Source of the DNA: Litoribacter ruber
GTDB lineage: Bacteria; Bacteroidota; Bacteroidia; Cytophagales; Cyclobacteriaceae
Direction: 5' to 3'
Assembly (NCBI RefSeq): GCF_018500185.1
Contig: NZ_JAHBGI010000005.1
Coordinates: 186,001 to 250,000 of the forward strand
DNA: 64,000 bases
Below the pieces are notes generated by a model, which saw nothing but the letters and a program-made list of their open reading frames with translations, did no database searches and was not told where the DNA came from. Shown here piece by piece: positions 17,904 to 25,905 of the stretch. The position numbers and the translations under genes are program-made. Each line of letters starts with the position of its first letter. Within the stretch, counting starts at the first letter, position 1.

Positions 17904-17930
17904 GTCCGTGATATACCTAAGTATACGGAC
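17904..17930. promoter_or_regulatory. Dyad upstream of subunit A
   Basis: GTCCGT and ACGGAC flank an inner ATAC...GTAT, giving an imperfect hairpin 27 bp upstream of the start. Possible operator or leader hairpin; no T run, so probably not a terminator. Confidence 0.3.
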
Positions 17931-18144
17931 AAAAAGTTCATAAGGATAAAAGAGAATGGCTTGCTAAAATGTTTGAGTAATGTGACGAAATTAGCTGATT
18001 AAAGTCACTGAAAGCAAGGTAGGTAGGAAAATTTATGATAAAATTATCTGTTGATTTTATGCAAAAACAGAGATATTTAACATGAGGAAATGCGGAATTA
18101 TAGGGGAGAAGAGCGAAATTTATGCTCTACAAAATATAAAAATT

Positions 18145-19029
18145 TTAATCAAGTCCACACGCTATACGATAATTTAGCAGGGGAGTGTAAGTTTGCGGTG
18201 GATGTATGAAGTCCGCAACTGTTCTAATACCAAGAGATAGTGATTTAACCCCTCTTTCCCCTGACCCGACAATTACTTCATCTGCTTCCGTAATTAAACT
18301 TGGAGAATTATCTTTTACAACATATATATTAGGCCTAGCTATATCCATATCAGACCCATTTTGATTTAAAGTTAAATATAGCTCCCATGAAACATTACTC
18401 TTGATAGAAAATTCAGAATATTTTTCATGGGTAATGCCATTCTCCGAAATCAACTTCGCAATTTCATTAAATTGAAATGGAGGTGTATTAGATGGCAATA
18501 TATCGCAAGTACAACGTTTTTTTATACTCACATCAACTTCAAAGGTCGCATCATAAATAGTTGCGGAGTTATCTTTTTGTATAATAATCAAGTCAAATTT
18601 AACACTATTAAATCCACCAGGTAAATTATACCCCAGAGGCATCATACTTATATCGAAGGTTCGGTTTGGAAAACTAGTGTTTCCGGATACAGTATTATTT
18701 TCTCTGCTAAAAATTGACCTGAAATCTGGCCCCAAATCTAGATCAACTCCATTTTCATTCTTAATCCTGAAATAGCTTGCCCAACCTTGAAAGCCTGTTG
18801 CCAACCTGACTTGAACATCAAATCCAGTATTGTGTGCGCTTAGCTGAACGGCTATACTCCCCACTTGTTGAATCGTATTTGAAAGGGACTCAGGATCATA
18901 TGACATCGACATCAAATTCGAATAATTATTTGAAATGGAATGAACAGTCCTATTGGTCCCCCCCTGCCCATTTGCATTATAGGCAGTAACTAAGAAAACT
19001 ATGAATAAAATAAATCTAGGAGATCTCAA
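18145..19029 (-). CDS. Two-domain adhesin-like secreted protein of the chaperone/usher-like locus
   Basis: 294 residues, TTG start; signal peptide ends at about NANGQ. Residues ~25-165 form a distinct beta-rich domain (SIAVQLSAHNTGFDVQVRLA, GYNLPGGFNSVKFDLIIIQ). After a CTCDILPSNTPP linker, residues ~180-294 carry the landmarks of the two short subunits: FSIKSNVSWELYL, VGSGERGVKSLSLGIRT and PPQTYTPLLNYRIACG. An N-terminal extra domain plus a C-terminal subunit domain is the plan of tip adhesins in classical chaperone-usher pili; here this is an analogy. AT content is higher than in neighbouring genes. Confidence 0.65.
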   Translation of the reverse strand: MRSPRFILFIVFLVTAYNANGQGGTNRTVHSISNNYSNLMSMSYDPESLSNTIQQVGSIAVQLSAHNTGFDVQVRLATGFQGWASYFRIKNENGVDLDLGPDFRSIFSRENNTVSGNTSFPNRTFDISMMPLGYNLPGGFNSVKFDLIIIQKDNSATIYDATFEVDVSIKKRCTCDILPSNTPPFQFNEIAKLISENGITHEKYSEFSIKSNVSWELYLTLNQNGSDMDIARPNIYVVKDNSPSLITEADEVIVGSGERGVKSLSLGIRTVADFIHPPQTYTPLLNYRIACGLD

Positions 19030-19045
19030 AACAATTATCTTTGTC

Positions 19046-19076
19046 CAAAATTAAGTCTTACAGCTTTCTCCACAAA
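19046..19076 (-). promoter_or_regulatory. Bacteroidota-type promoter for the adhesin-like gene
   Basis: On the minus strand TTTG, exactly 19 bp, then TAATTTTG, ending about 17 bp before the TTG start codon. It matches the TTTG-N19-TAnnTTTG consensus fully. Confidence 0.75.
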
Positions 19077-19129
19077 ACAAAAATCGCTTATTTGCGGAAA
19101 ACTTTAAGATAAATAACAGAATACCTTTC

Positions 19130-19951
19130 ATGAAATACATTTTACATAAGTTTAAATTGAAATTATCCTGTTTGACTGTCATGGGTCTTCTGGTGGTAGG
19201 CACTCTATCAGCCCAAAACATCAGCGTCTACCCCACTACCTTGGACTTCAACCTTTCGGCGGGCAACAGCCAGGTGCAGCGGGTGGCGGTGACCAATGTA
19301 TCCAACAAGGAGATCTTCATCGAGGCGGAACTGGGGGACTGGCTGAGGGATCCTATGGGAAACCACCAGTATTTCAAATCCGACACCCTCGACCGCTCCC
19401 TTGGCCCACACCTCACCATGGACCGCAACTTCACCAGCATAGCACCGGGAGAGACCGAGGATGTGCAGCTGACACTATCCCTGCCAGGCGAGCCAGAACT
19501 CAACGAAGCCATGCGCTGGAGCATGCTCTTCATTACGGGAGTGGAACCCAAGGCTGATATAGAGGAAGAAAACACCGGACAGGTTCGTACCCAGATCAGG
19601 GAAGTATTCCGCTTCGGTATCCACATCTACCAGACCCCTCCAACTCTCACCAAAAAGTCCGCAGAAATCTATGATTTATTCTTAAATGAAGAAGGCCAGA
19701 TCCAACTGGAAATGAAAAACACTGGGGAATATATGCTGCAATGCAAAGCCCATTTGGAACTGGTACACCTGGAATCAGGTAAGGAAATCAAAACTGAAAA
19801 GAGGGAGTTTCCTGTTTTTCCGGAGGGAGAAAGAAAGCTGTTGTTTGAAAAACCGGAAGGATTGGAAAATGGAGAATATGCGGTTATGGCGGTGATTGAT
19901 TTTGATCCGAATATGCCGATGGAAGCGGTGGAGACGGTGATAGCACTTTAA
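19130..19951 (+). CDS. PapD-like periplasmic chaperone
   Basis: 273 residues with a signal peptide ending GTLSAQ. The N-terminal domain reads ISVYPTTLDFNLSAGNSQVQ followed by RVAVTNVSNKEIFIEA, the classic first strands of pilus chaperone domains. SIAPGETEDVQLTLSLP and AMRWSMLFITG follow, then a second Ig-like domain (about 185-273). Pilus chaperones bind unfolded subunits in the periplasm and hand them to an outer-membrane usher. It is divergent from the adhesin-like gene and converges with subunit B across a 24-bp-stem terminator. Specific Arg/Lys anchor residues could not be assigned by eye. Confidence 0.78.
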   Translation: MKYILHKFKLKLSCLTVMGLLVVGTLSAQNISVYPTTLDFNLSAGNSQVQRVAVTNVSNKEIFIEAELGDWLRDPMGNHQYFKSDTLDRSLGPHLTMDRNFTSIAPGETEDVQLTLSLPGEPELNEAMRWSMLFITGVEPKADIEEENTGQVRTQIREVFRFGIHIYQTPPTLTKKSAEIYDLFLNEEGQIQLEMKNTGEYMLQCKAHLELVHLESGKEIKTEKREFPVFPEGERKLLFEKPEGLENGEYAVMAVIDFDPNMPMEAVETVIAL

Positions 19952-20058
19952 AAGTATAAATCTTAATTTTATAAATAATCAGCTCAAATGATCAAGTGGT
20001 TAGCTAAAACAAAATCTTAAAGAGCTACTTTCTTAATATATCTATAAATATAACTAGA

Positions 20059-20113
20059 ATTAACATCAAAAAAGGTTGTCAACTTAATTTTGACAACCTT
20101 TTTTGATGTTAAT
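20059..20113. terminator. Bidirectional terminator between chaperone and subunit B
   Basis: Perfect 24-bp inverted repeat with a 7-nt loop (CTTAATT). A6 and T6 tracts lie inside each arm, so it can act on both strands. Confidence 0.85.
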
Positions 20114-20134
20114 TTAAAAAAATCATACTTAAGT

Positions 20135-20635
20135 TTATTGCTGAGTCAAAACATATTGAACCTCTACATCATAATTCCCTGGATCTACATTCAAGCCTGG
20201 AGTAATATGGTAATTAACAACTCTGTGATTAACATTACCAGCTCCCCTATCACCACTTGCTACATTCTGAGGGGCACTTGTTAATACCTTTCGTGAATCA
20301 GCAACATCATCAATAAAAAGTTCAAACATAAATCCGTCCTTAGTATCTAAGCCAGTTTCTTTAAAATCAACCTTTGCATTTATAGTCCAATTTTTGTTAG
20401 AGCGAACTTCTAATACCCCTGCCTTATCCGGCAACCCTTCTTCAAGTTCATCTAAAGTATTAAACTGAAATACATTATTACCCTCGCTTGAATTAAAGGT
20501 TAATTCTGCAAGACTTATTATTTGGATAGTCACCAACTGTTGATCATTAGCGGTAGCATTAACACCTCCCTGCCCCATCGAAAACTGCACTGCACTCACT
20601 ACTAAAAACGCGGATAATAAAATCTTCTTAATCAT
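20135..20635 (-). CDS. Secreted fibre-subunit-like protein B
   Basis: 166 residues. The signal peptide ends at FSMGQ. The mature domain has VRSNKNWTINAKV, APQNVASGDRGAGN and a C-terminal NVDPGNYDVEVQYVLTQQ, the same landmarks as subunit A. The C-terminal alternating-hydrophobic strand ending in QQ is where a strand-exchange or chaperone-binding segment would be expected if the fibre model holds. It has its own consensus promoter 53 bp upstream and lies between the chaperone and the usher-like gene. Confidence 0.7.
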   Translation of the reverse strand: MIKKILLSAFLVVSAVQFSMGQGGVNATANDQQLVTIQIISLAELTFNSSEGNNVFQFNTLDELEEGLPDKAGVLEVRSNKNWTINAKVDFKETGLDTKDGFMFELFIDDVADSRKVLTSAPQNVASGDRGAGNVNHRVVNYHITPGLNVDPGNYDVEVQYVLTQQ

Positions 20636-20687
20636 TGTATTTTTTTTAAGGTTTGAATTTGTTGTTCGGGTGTTTTATCAAGTGTCA

Positions 20688-20718
20688 CAAAAGTATATTC
20701 TGTTTCACATATTTCAAA
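20688..20718 (-). promoter_or_regulatory. Bacteroidota-type promoter for subunit B
   Basis: On the minus strand TTTG, 19 bp, TACTTTTG: an exact match to TTTG-N19-TAnnTTTG and the same spacing as the promoter of the adhesin-like gene. Confidence 0.75.
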
Positions 20719-20882
20719 ACGAAATACAATTTATTTGACACTAAATCCGTTAATTTTTATTCAAAATACAAATAAGTGATTTTACCTATTTTTCTTATTC
20801 ACTTTTAACCATATGGTTTTAAGCCATTTACGAAATAATCATCCGCTATCCACATAGTTCTTTTTACCAGTCACCTTCAGAA

Positions 20883-23639
20883 CTATCTTCGGCTTATTCT
20901 TCGGATATTCATGTCCCTGGCCTTTTGGCGGATGGTAAAATGAACCTCGCAGCGCCCGTTATCCAGCAGATCTACGGATTGGCTGCTGTTCTCGATCTGG
21001 TATTTGTCAGCCGATAAGCCCGCCGAACTTAGGGTCACGATGTATCTTCCCGAAGGCACGTTGAGCAGAAACTCCCCTTTACTGTTCACAATGGTCTCAT
21101 ATTGTTCGCCCTTTTCGTTCACCACATTCACTTTCATACCCTGAGGATTGAACCTGTCAGTCTGGTTGTCGTCATGGATCACCCTAACTGAGCCCTTGAT
21201 GAACTTGCTCTTTATAAACGGTACGCCATAAGCCCCACCCTTATAAGTGGTGAAGTGCTGCTCCACTCCCTTGGCAGGCACCCAGCCCACCAGATTCCGC
21301 ATGTTGCGCATCTCGAGGGTGTACTCGCCATCTTCCACGTTTTTGTAGGTGATCACCCCTTCCGCATCAGTCATCGCCATTCGGCCATTGACCATCACAT
21401 ATTCGTTGGCTATCACTTCTTCACCGGCATCCCATACCCCATTGCGGTTTTCATCCTTGAAGAACTTCAGCTTGACATCATGGTATTTTCTGATCCCCAC
21501 AGTAGGCACGCTAAGCTTTTTCCCCAAGTTGAAATTGACAAAGCTGTTGTTTCGGCTTAGCATATTCAGGGACACGGATAGTCCGCCATAAAAACCTGCT
21601 TTGGGAAGATTAAAGCGGAAGGAATTTCTCACGAAAAGCATCTCACGATCAAAGAACACGTTGTCCTTGAAATATTCCGCCTGGGTGTTGTTGCTGAATT
21701 GGGCGCCGTTTTTAAGGGTTTTGGTAAAATCCACATAGGGGCCGGCCTGTATCCGCTGGGGAAGGATATTGTCCTCAAAGTCCCGCACTACCTCATTGTA
21801 AAAATTAGGCCCACGGTCCACTCGGCCCCTAATCCCAAAACTCCTATAGCTCAAGTTGAAATTGTTGGTCACGGCAATCCTGCTGTACACATCCTCCAGA
21901 CCTTCCAGCGTCACATAGCTGAGCGCCGAGTTCAGGGAAAATCTCACAGGAAGATTGCCCCCATAATTATAGGTCCAGGCAGTTCTAAGGTACTGCGCCA
22001 TTGGCCCGGCCTGCATGGCAAAGCGCTGCTCCATATAAGAAAAGGTTCCGCTCATCCTGGCCTTCTTATAGGCAAAACTATTTCGCACCCCCGTCTCCTT
22101 CAGTTGCATCGCGTCCACCACGTAGATGCTGTCAGGGGTGAAGATCATCGGCCTTCTAGCGGTCTGGTTGTGGAAAGCAGAAAGCTCGTAATTCTTCCAG
22201 GATTTCCTCACCTGGTGCCGCTGATAAGAAAAACCCCTGTTGATCCCGATAAAGGTGTCGGAATAGTTGTTGATCTGGGAAATGGCGCTGAAACCGTTTT
22301 TTTGATATGCCACCTCGTAGCCCCATAGGTGGCCTTCGGTCAATCGGCCTTGGAAGTTGTCAAATTCATTTGAATAACCGCCCGAAACACCCACCGTCCA
22401 GGCTCTGTTGATCTGATACTGCAGGCTTTTGGTAAAGAGGTAATTGTAGCTGCCGCTTTGGTAATCATAATTGGCAAAATGATGAACCGTGCCCGCCACA
22501 TCCTGGGCATATTTGAACCCTCCCGAATAATCCACCTGATAAAGGGGATCCATACGGCTCTGGCTGACGGTCAGGTCATGGAATTCCTTATCAGATTTAT
22601 GGTAGCTCATGCCTGCTCCGTAACCGTTGATCAGGAAGTCGGTAAATTTGATGATAGTACCGGCGGTGTAGGTAAAGTCGCCTTTTCTATAATGGGCCTG
22701 ATATAGAGAGTTGGGCCCACCAAGATGTCCCATACCGTCCGTACGCATGTTGATGCCCAAGGCTTGATCATTGTGGAGTTCTATCGATCCTGCAAGGTTA
22801 AGAAACATCATGGGACGTCCCAGACTGCTGCGAAAACCCTGAACTTCCATTGTCAAGGGGATATCATAATAGGCATTCTGCTGCTGCCTGATTTCGGAGC
22901 CGACCAGCTGAATATTACCGGTCATTTCCTTTTTGCCATCAAAGCCATCTCTCAAGGAAAATCTGATTTGGTCAAGTTCCAGGTCAGCAAGGGAGGTTTC
23001 CGCTACAGGAAAACTCAACCGGATCAAGGTATCCCTTTTGGCCTCCAGTGCGAAAAACAGGCGCTCATCTATCAGCTTTTGACCTTTCTGGCTCGTGGAT
23101 CTAAGGGTGAATTCCTCCCGTCGATTCCCCCTGTTCTGCACGTTGAGCTCAAACTCCACCATGTCCTCATACTGGACCAGCACTTGGTTATTAGTCAAAT
23201 TCGCTCTCCAATTTCTGGTTTCCTGGGTTTTGATCACAAAGTCGAAAGGCTCGAGAAGCTCCTGCGTATCCTGCATGAGGATCTGAAAGCTTACCGGATC
23301 CGCCCTGAAGTCACTTTCCTGATGATATCGGTAAGAAAAACGGATGGGAAGGATGATTTGCTGACCCGGTCCGATATTGATAGTGCGCTCAAGATCAGAG
23401 ATCATCCTGATCTTATCGGTATCCAAAAGCTGTACTTTGATATTTACCGCCTGGGGGGAAGGGTTGGCAATAATCAGCCTGTTTAGGCCTAAATCATTCT
23501 CGTTAAGGTTAATTTCTTTCTCCGAAAAATGATATTCCAAAATATTTTCGAAGTTTCCGAACTGCTGGGCCGTGGAAATTTGGCTCAAGCAACATAGCAA
23601 TAGACAAGAAACAATCCCCTTTAGTGCTAATCGGAACAT
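20883..23639 (-). CDS. Usher-like outer-membrane beta-barrel protein
   Basis: 918 residues, signal peptide ending ISTAQ. Residues ~25-245 look like two Ig-like periplasmic domains (RLIIANPSPQAVNIKVQLL; VEFELNVQNRGNRREEFTLR). Residues ~250-720 are a long series of amphipathic aromatic strands typical of a large barrel. Then comes an SdrD-B-like domain (FKDENRNGVWDAGEEV, DAEGVITYKNVEDGEYTLEM) and a carboxypeptidase-regulatory-like beta-sandwich (VNSKGEFLLNVPSGRYIVTL). FimD-type ushers are similar in length and also place two small beta domains after the barrel. Homology to ushers is not shown; the role is inferred from architecture plus the PapD-like chaperone nearby. Confidence 0.65.
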   Translation of the reverse strand: MFRLALKGIVSCLLLCCLSQISTAQQFGNFENILEYHFSEKEINLNENDLGLNRLIIANPSPQAVNIKVQLLDTDKIRMISDLERTINIGPGQQIILPIRFSYRYHQESDFRADPVSFQILMQDTQELLEPFDFVIKTQETRNWRANLTNNQVLVQYEDMVEFELNVQNRGNRREEFTLRSTSQKGQKLIDERLFFALEAKRDTLIRLSFPVAETSLADLELDQIRFSLRDGFDGKKEMTGNIQLVGSEIRQQQNAYYDIPLTMEVQGFRSSLGRPMMFLNLAGSIELHNDQALGINMRTDGMGHLGGPNSLYQAHYRKGDFTYTAGTIIKFTDFLINGYGAGMSYHKSDKEFHDLTVSQSRMDPLYQVDYSGGFKYAQDVAGTVHHFANYDYQSGSYNYLFTKSLQYQINRAWTVGVSGGYSNEFDNFQGRLTEGHLWGYEVAYQKNGFSAISQINNYSDTFIGINRGFSYQRHQVRKSWKNYELSAFHNQTARRPMIFTPDSIYVVDAMQLKETGVRNSFAYKKARMSGTFSYMEQRFAMQAGPMAQYLRTAWTYNYGGNLPVRFSLNSALSYVTLEGLEDVYSRIAVTNNFNLSYRSFGIRGRVDRGPNFYNEVVRDFEDNILPQRIQAGPYVDFTKTLKNGAQFSNNTQAEYFKDNVFFDREMLFVRNSFRFNLPKAGFYGGLSVSLNMLSRNNSFVNFNLGKKLSVPTVGIRKYHDVKLKFFKDENRNGVWDAGEEVIANEYVMVNGRMAMTDAEGVITYKNVEDGEYTLEMRNMRNLVGWVPAKGVEQHFTTYKGGAYGVPFIKSKFIKGSVRVIHDDNQTDRFNPQGMKVNVVNEKGEQYETIVNSKGEFLLNVPSGRYIVTLSSAGLSADKYQIENSSQSVDLLDNGRCEVHFTIRQKARDMNIRRISRR

Positions 23640-23853
23640 GGATACTTTATACGCTTCAAATGCAACAGGACTACACCTGCCACAGGTTATTTTGTAAGCG
23701 ACTCAAAACAAAGTATTTAGGACACAAACCCTTTCACACCTTTCCTGATCTACCAAATATTCGTCTGAATCGTATGCAAAAGTATAAGATCCGATTAGAT
23801 TAACAAGCGAAAAAGTGGATATATTATGCGTTTTTTATTATATGAATTATATC
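23640..23853. other. AT-rich intergenic region
   Basis: No gene is seen. This is the upstream region of the usher-like gene; no clean promoter consensus was found. Confidence 0.4.
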
Positions 23854-23937
23854 GTACTATGTACTAAGTACTATGTACTAAGCTTCAACTGCGGCAACAA
23901 AACCCCTTCTTAGTACATTGTACCTAGTACCTAGTAC
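23854..23937. repeat. GTAC heptad arrays 2 and 3
   Basis: Four GTAC units at 7-bp spacing, a 34-bp spacer, then four more at 7-bp spacing. The two arrays roughly mirror each other around CTTCAACTGCGGC. Confidence 0.88.
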
Positions 23938-23942
23938 AACAT

Positions 23943-24239
23943 TTAAACACCCTTAACCGGGAAATCATAAAAATACTTCTCCCCGTTCACCACGATGATG
24001 TATTGGTGTGTCTTGTATTCCTCAGGCAAGGGCAGCAGGTCGTCGATGAAGGAAAACTCCTCGCTGATCTTTGGGGGGATGCCCTTGTTGTGGGCCATCA
24101 GGAAGTGCATAAAATCCTCCGGCACATAATATATAAAAGGCTTCATTTCCTTATCCGGGTGGTCAACTTTAAAAGCATCCTGGGTCTTTTGGTGGTTTTC
24201 AAGGAGCACGGATTTCTCCTTATCGGTCAATGTTCTCAT
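23943..24239 (-). CDS. Small hypothetical protein
   Basis: 98 residues, ATG start, no signal peptide or membrane helix. Rich in charged and aromatic residues, starting MRTLTDKEKSVLLENHQKTQ and ending VVNGEKYFYDFPVKGV. Family not recognised. It is flanked on both sides by heptad repeats, so it is probably a monocistronic gene. Confidence 0.65.
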   Translation of the reverse strand: MRTLTDKEKSVLLENHQKTQDAFKVDHPDKEMKPFIYYVPEDFMHFLMAHNKGIPPKISEEFSFIDDLLPLPEEYKTHQYIIVVNGEKYFYDFPVKGV

Positions 24240-24317
24240 AAACTTGAATATTAAAAATGTTGGTTATTGGGTAATATAGCAATTGTTATGCCTTGAAAAA
24301 TTGTACTAGGCGTCTGG

Positions 24318-24349
24318 GTACCAAGTACCAGGTACCAGGTACCAAGTAC
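24318..24349. repeat. GTAC heptad array 4
   Basis: Five GTAC at exact 7-bp spacing with CAA, CAG, CAG, CAA between them. Confidence 0.9.
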
Positions 24350-24416
24350 TTCTAGGACTGGGCTTGATTTTAGGCCATTTTGAGGTCCTCCTGTCATTTA
24401 CGGCCCCTATCCCCGT

Positions 24417-24453
24417 AACCCTCCCTCCGAGCTTCGCTCTACGGATGGGGTAT
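24417..24453. repeat. GAGCGAAGC-type module, copy 2
   Basis: ACCCTCCCTCCGAGCTTCGC then TCTACGGATGGGGTATG. It lies about 70 bp after the GTAC array, as in copy 1. Confidence 0.78.
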
Positions 24454-24576
24454 GTTTTAATGACCACAATGGCCACAAAGGGCACAAAAATATAAACATG
24501 CATGTGCGAAGAAGCCTTTGTGCCACTTCTTTGAAACTTTGTGCTCTTCGTGACCATTTTATCCGCGAAGAGGCTC

Positions 24577-24606
24577 TCCCGTCTCCGGTCTTCCGTCTTC
24601 CGTCTT
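24577..24606. repeat. CTTCCGT heptad array, copy 2
   Basis: CCGTCTCCGGTCTTCCGTCT repeats with 7-bp period and runs into the stop of the adjacent thioredoxin-fold gene. The 24457-24560 stretch before it holds phrase-like CTTTGTGCCACTTC units. Confidence 0.7.
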
Positions 24607-25216
24607 ATTTCCTAAACTTTATCGTGCACCCAATCGCCTTGGTGCTGGTTTCGGCGATCTGTCGGTCGTTCAGCAGGGCATCCACTGCTTCTTCCACATA
24701 CCTCTCCGTCACCTCACTGGCGTCCCTATAGTTGTTATCTATTGCCCCAATATACTTCACCACCAATTCATCATCCTGCTTCTGCAATAGATACACCTCA
24801 GGCGTACGGGTGGCGCCGTAGGCATTCACGATTTCCTGGCTTTCGTCGTACACATAGGCAAAGGGGAAGTTTTTATCCCTGGCCCTTTCCTGCATCTTCT
24901 CAAAACTGTCTCCCGGAGAAAGCGCCTCGTCATTGGGGTTGATGGCGATCACAGGGTATCCTTTAGGCGCATACTTTTCGTGCAGCTCCATCATCCTGTC
25001 TTCATATGCCACAACATAGGGGCAGGTGTTGCAGGAAAAAATCACCAGAAAACCCTTGGCGTCCTCATGGTCGGCCATCGAAACGGTCTCACCATCCACA
25101 TTCTTGAGTTCAAAATCCCTCGCGGTGTCACCTACCTGGTAACCGCTTTTCTGCGCCATTGCGCCCGTAAAAACTAGGGCAAGCAGCATTGTCATTAAAA
25201 ACCTCATGTTTCTCAT
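24605..25216 (-). CDS. Periplasmic redoxin (thioredoxin-fold, AhpC/TSA-like)
   Basis: 203 residues; signal peptide ends TGAMAQ. An alternative start lies three codons in. The redoxin domain has VGDTARDFELKNVDGETVSM, IFSCNTCPYVVAYEDRM with a CxxC active site (CNTC), and a cis-Pro segment ATRTPEVYLL. Proteins of this kind reduce disulfides or peroxides in the periplasm. Its start lies 2 bp after the stop of a TlpA-like gene, so the two probably form a redox operon. Confidence 0.88.
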   Translation of the reverse strand: MRNMRFLMTMLLALVFTGAMAQKSGYQVGDTARDFELKNVDGETVSMADHEDAKGFLVIFSCNTCPYVVAYEDRMMELHEKYAPKGYPVIAINPNDEALSPGDSFEKMQERARDKNFPFAYVYDESQEIVNAYGATRTPEVYLLQKQDDELVVKYIGAIDNNYRDASEVTERYVEEAVDALLNDRQIAETSTKAIGCTIKFRK

Positions 25217-25218
25217 AT

Positions 25219-25677
25219 TTATTTAAGTTTATTGATAAAATCCTTCAGTTCCTGCTCGCTCATTTCACCTTCGTGAAAATGCCGCTTTCCATTAGCATCT
25301 ATAAATAAGGTGGCCGGGATAGCCCCTGACCAATCATCACTCACCTTGCCAATCCAGCGGTTGTAATCAATATCATCCAGCAGCACCACCGGGGAGGTGA
25401 TGTTTCTCTTTTCCATAAAGTTTTCCACCCTATCCGGCTTTCTGCCATCATCCAGGGACACAAACATCAGTTCCACTCCTTCTGACCTGCTCACTGTCTG
25501 AAAGTGCGGCATCTCCTTGATGCAAGGTGCACACCAAGTCGCCCAAAAATTATACACCCGAATCCCGTCCGACGGAGCTTCTATTATTTCCTCAAACTCC
25601 TCAAAGGAAACAATCTTCAATTTCCCGTCACTGTGGAAAAGCCCGAAAGCAAGGAGGGCTATTATAATGCTTTTCAT
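25219..25677 (-). CDS. TlpA-like thiol-disulfide oxidoreductase
   Basis: 152 residues from MKSIIIALLAFGLF. The frame is open 36 codons further, but that extension only translates a GTAC repeat array (LVLGTWYFVP) and is rejected as start. Signal peptide, then YNFWATWCAPCIKEMPHFQ with the WCxxC site and GAIPATLFIDANGK containing the cis-Pro. The role is periplasmic disulfide reduction, for example for cytochrome c maturation. Confidence 0.88.
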   Translation of the reverse strand: MKSIIIALLAFGLFHSDGKLKIVSFEEFEEIIEAPSDGIRVYNFWATWCAPCIKEMPHFQTVSRSEGVELMFVSLDDGRKPDRVENFMEKRNITSPVVLLDDIDYNRWIGKVSDDWSGAIPATLFIDANGKRHFHEGEMSEQELKDFINKLK

Positions 25678-25691
25678 ATATTCATTTTTTG

Positions 25692-25723
25692 GTACAAAGT
25701 ACCAGGTACCAAGTACCAAGTAC
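25692..25723. repeat. GTAC heptad array 5
   Basis: Five GTAC at exact 7-bp spacing, 15 bp upstream of the TlpA-like start. Confidence 0.9.
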
Positions 25724-25799
25724 GGATTACAACACCTTCCAGGTCTATTAAAATATATCGAGACCTGAAAGGTTTTATTCTTCATTATCTATAAAATCC

Positions 25800-25895
25800 C
25801 CGCGCCGCGCCCTTTGCGTTTTTTCCCGTTGCGTCGTTGCGTGAAATCTCTGCGCACTTTGCGTTTTTCCCCATTGCGCCTTTGCGTGAAACCTT
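25800..25895. repeat. TTTGCGT phrase repeat
   Basis: Degenerate tandem of CTTTGCGT-TTTTCCC and TTGCG(T/C)-TTGCGTGAAA units, two rounds of about 50 bp each. Confidence 0.6.
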
Positions 25896-25905
25896 TTCCT
25901 AAAGC

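Noticed and set aside
21699-22328. 209-codon plus-strand frame inside the usher-like gene
   Set aside because: Antisense shadow of a barrel gene; composition is Gly/His/Ile-rich with no motif.
25678-25785. N-terminal extension of the TlpA-like protein
   Set aside because: It is translated from a GTAC repeat (LVLGTWYFVP) and precedes the signal peptide, so the internal ATG is the start.
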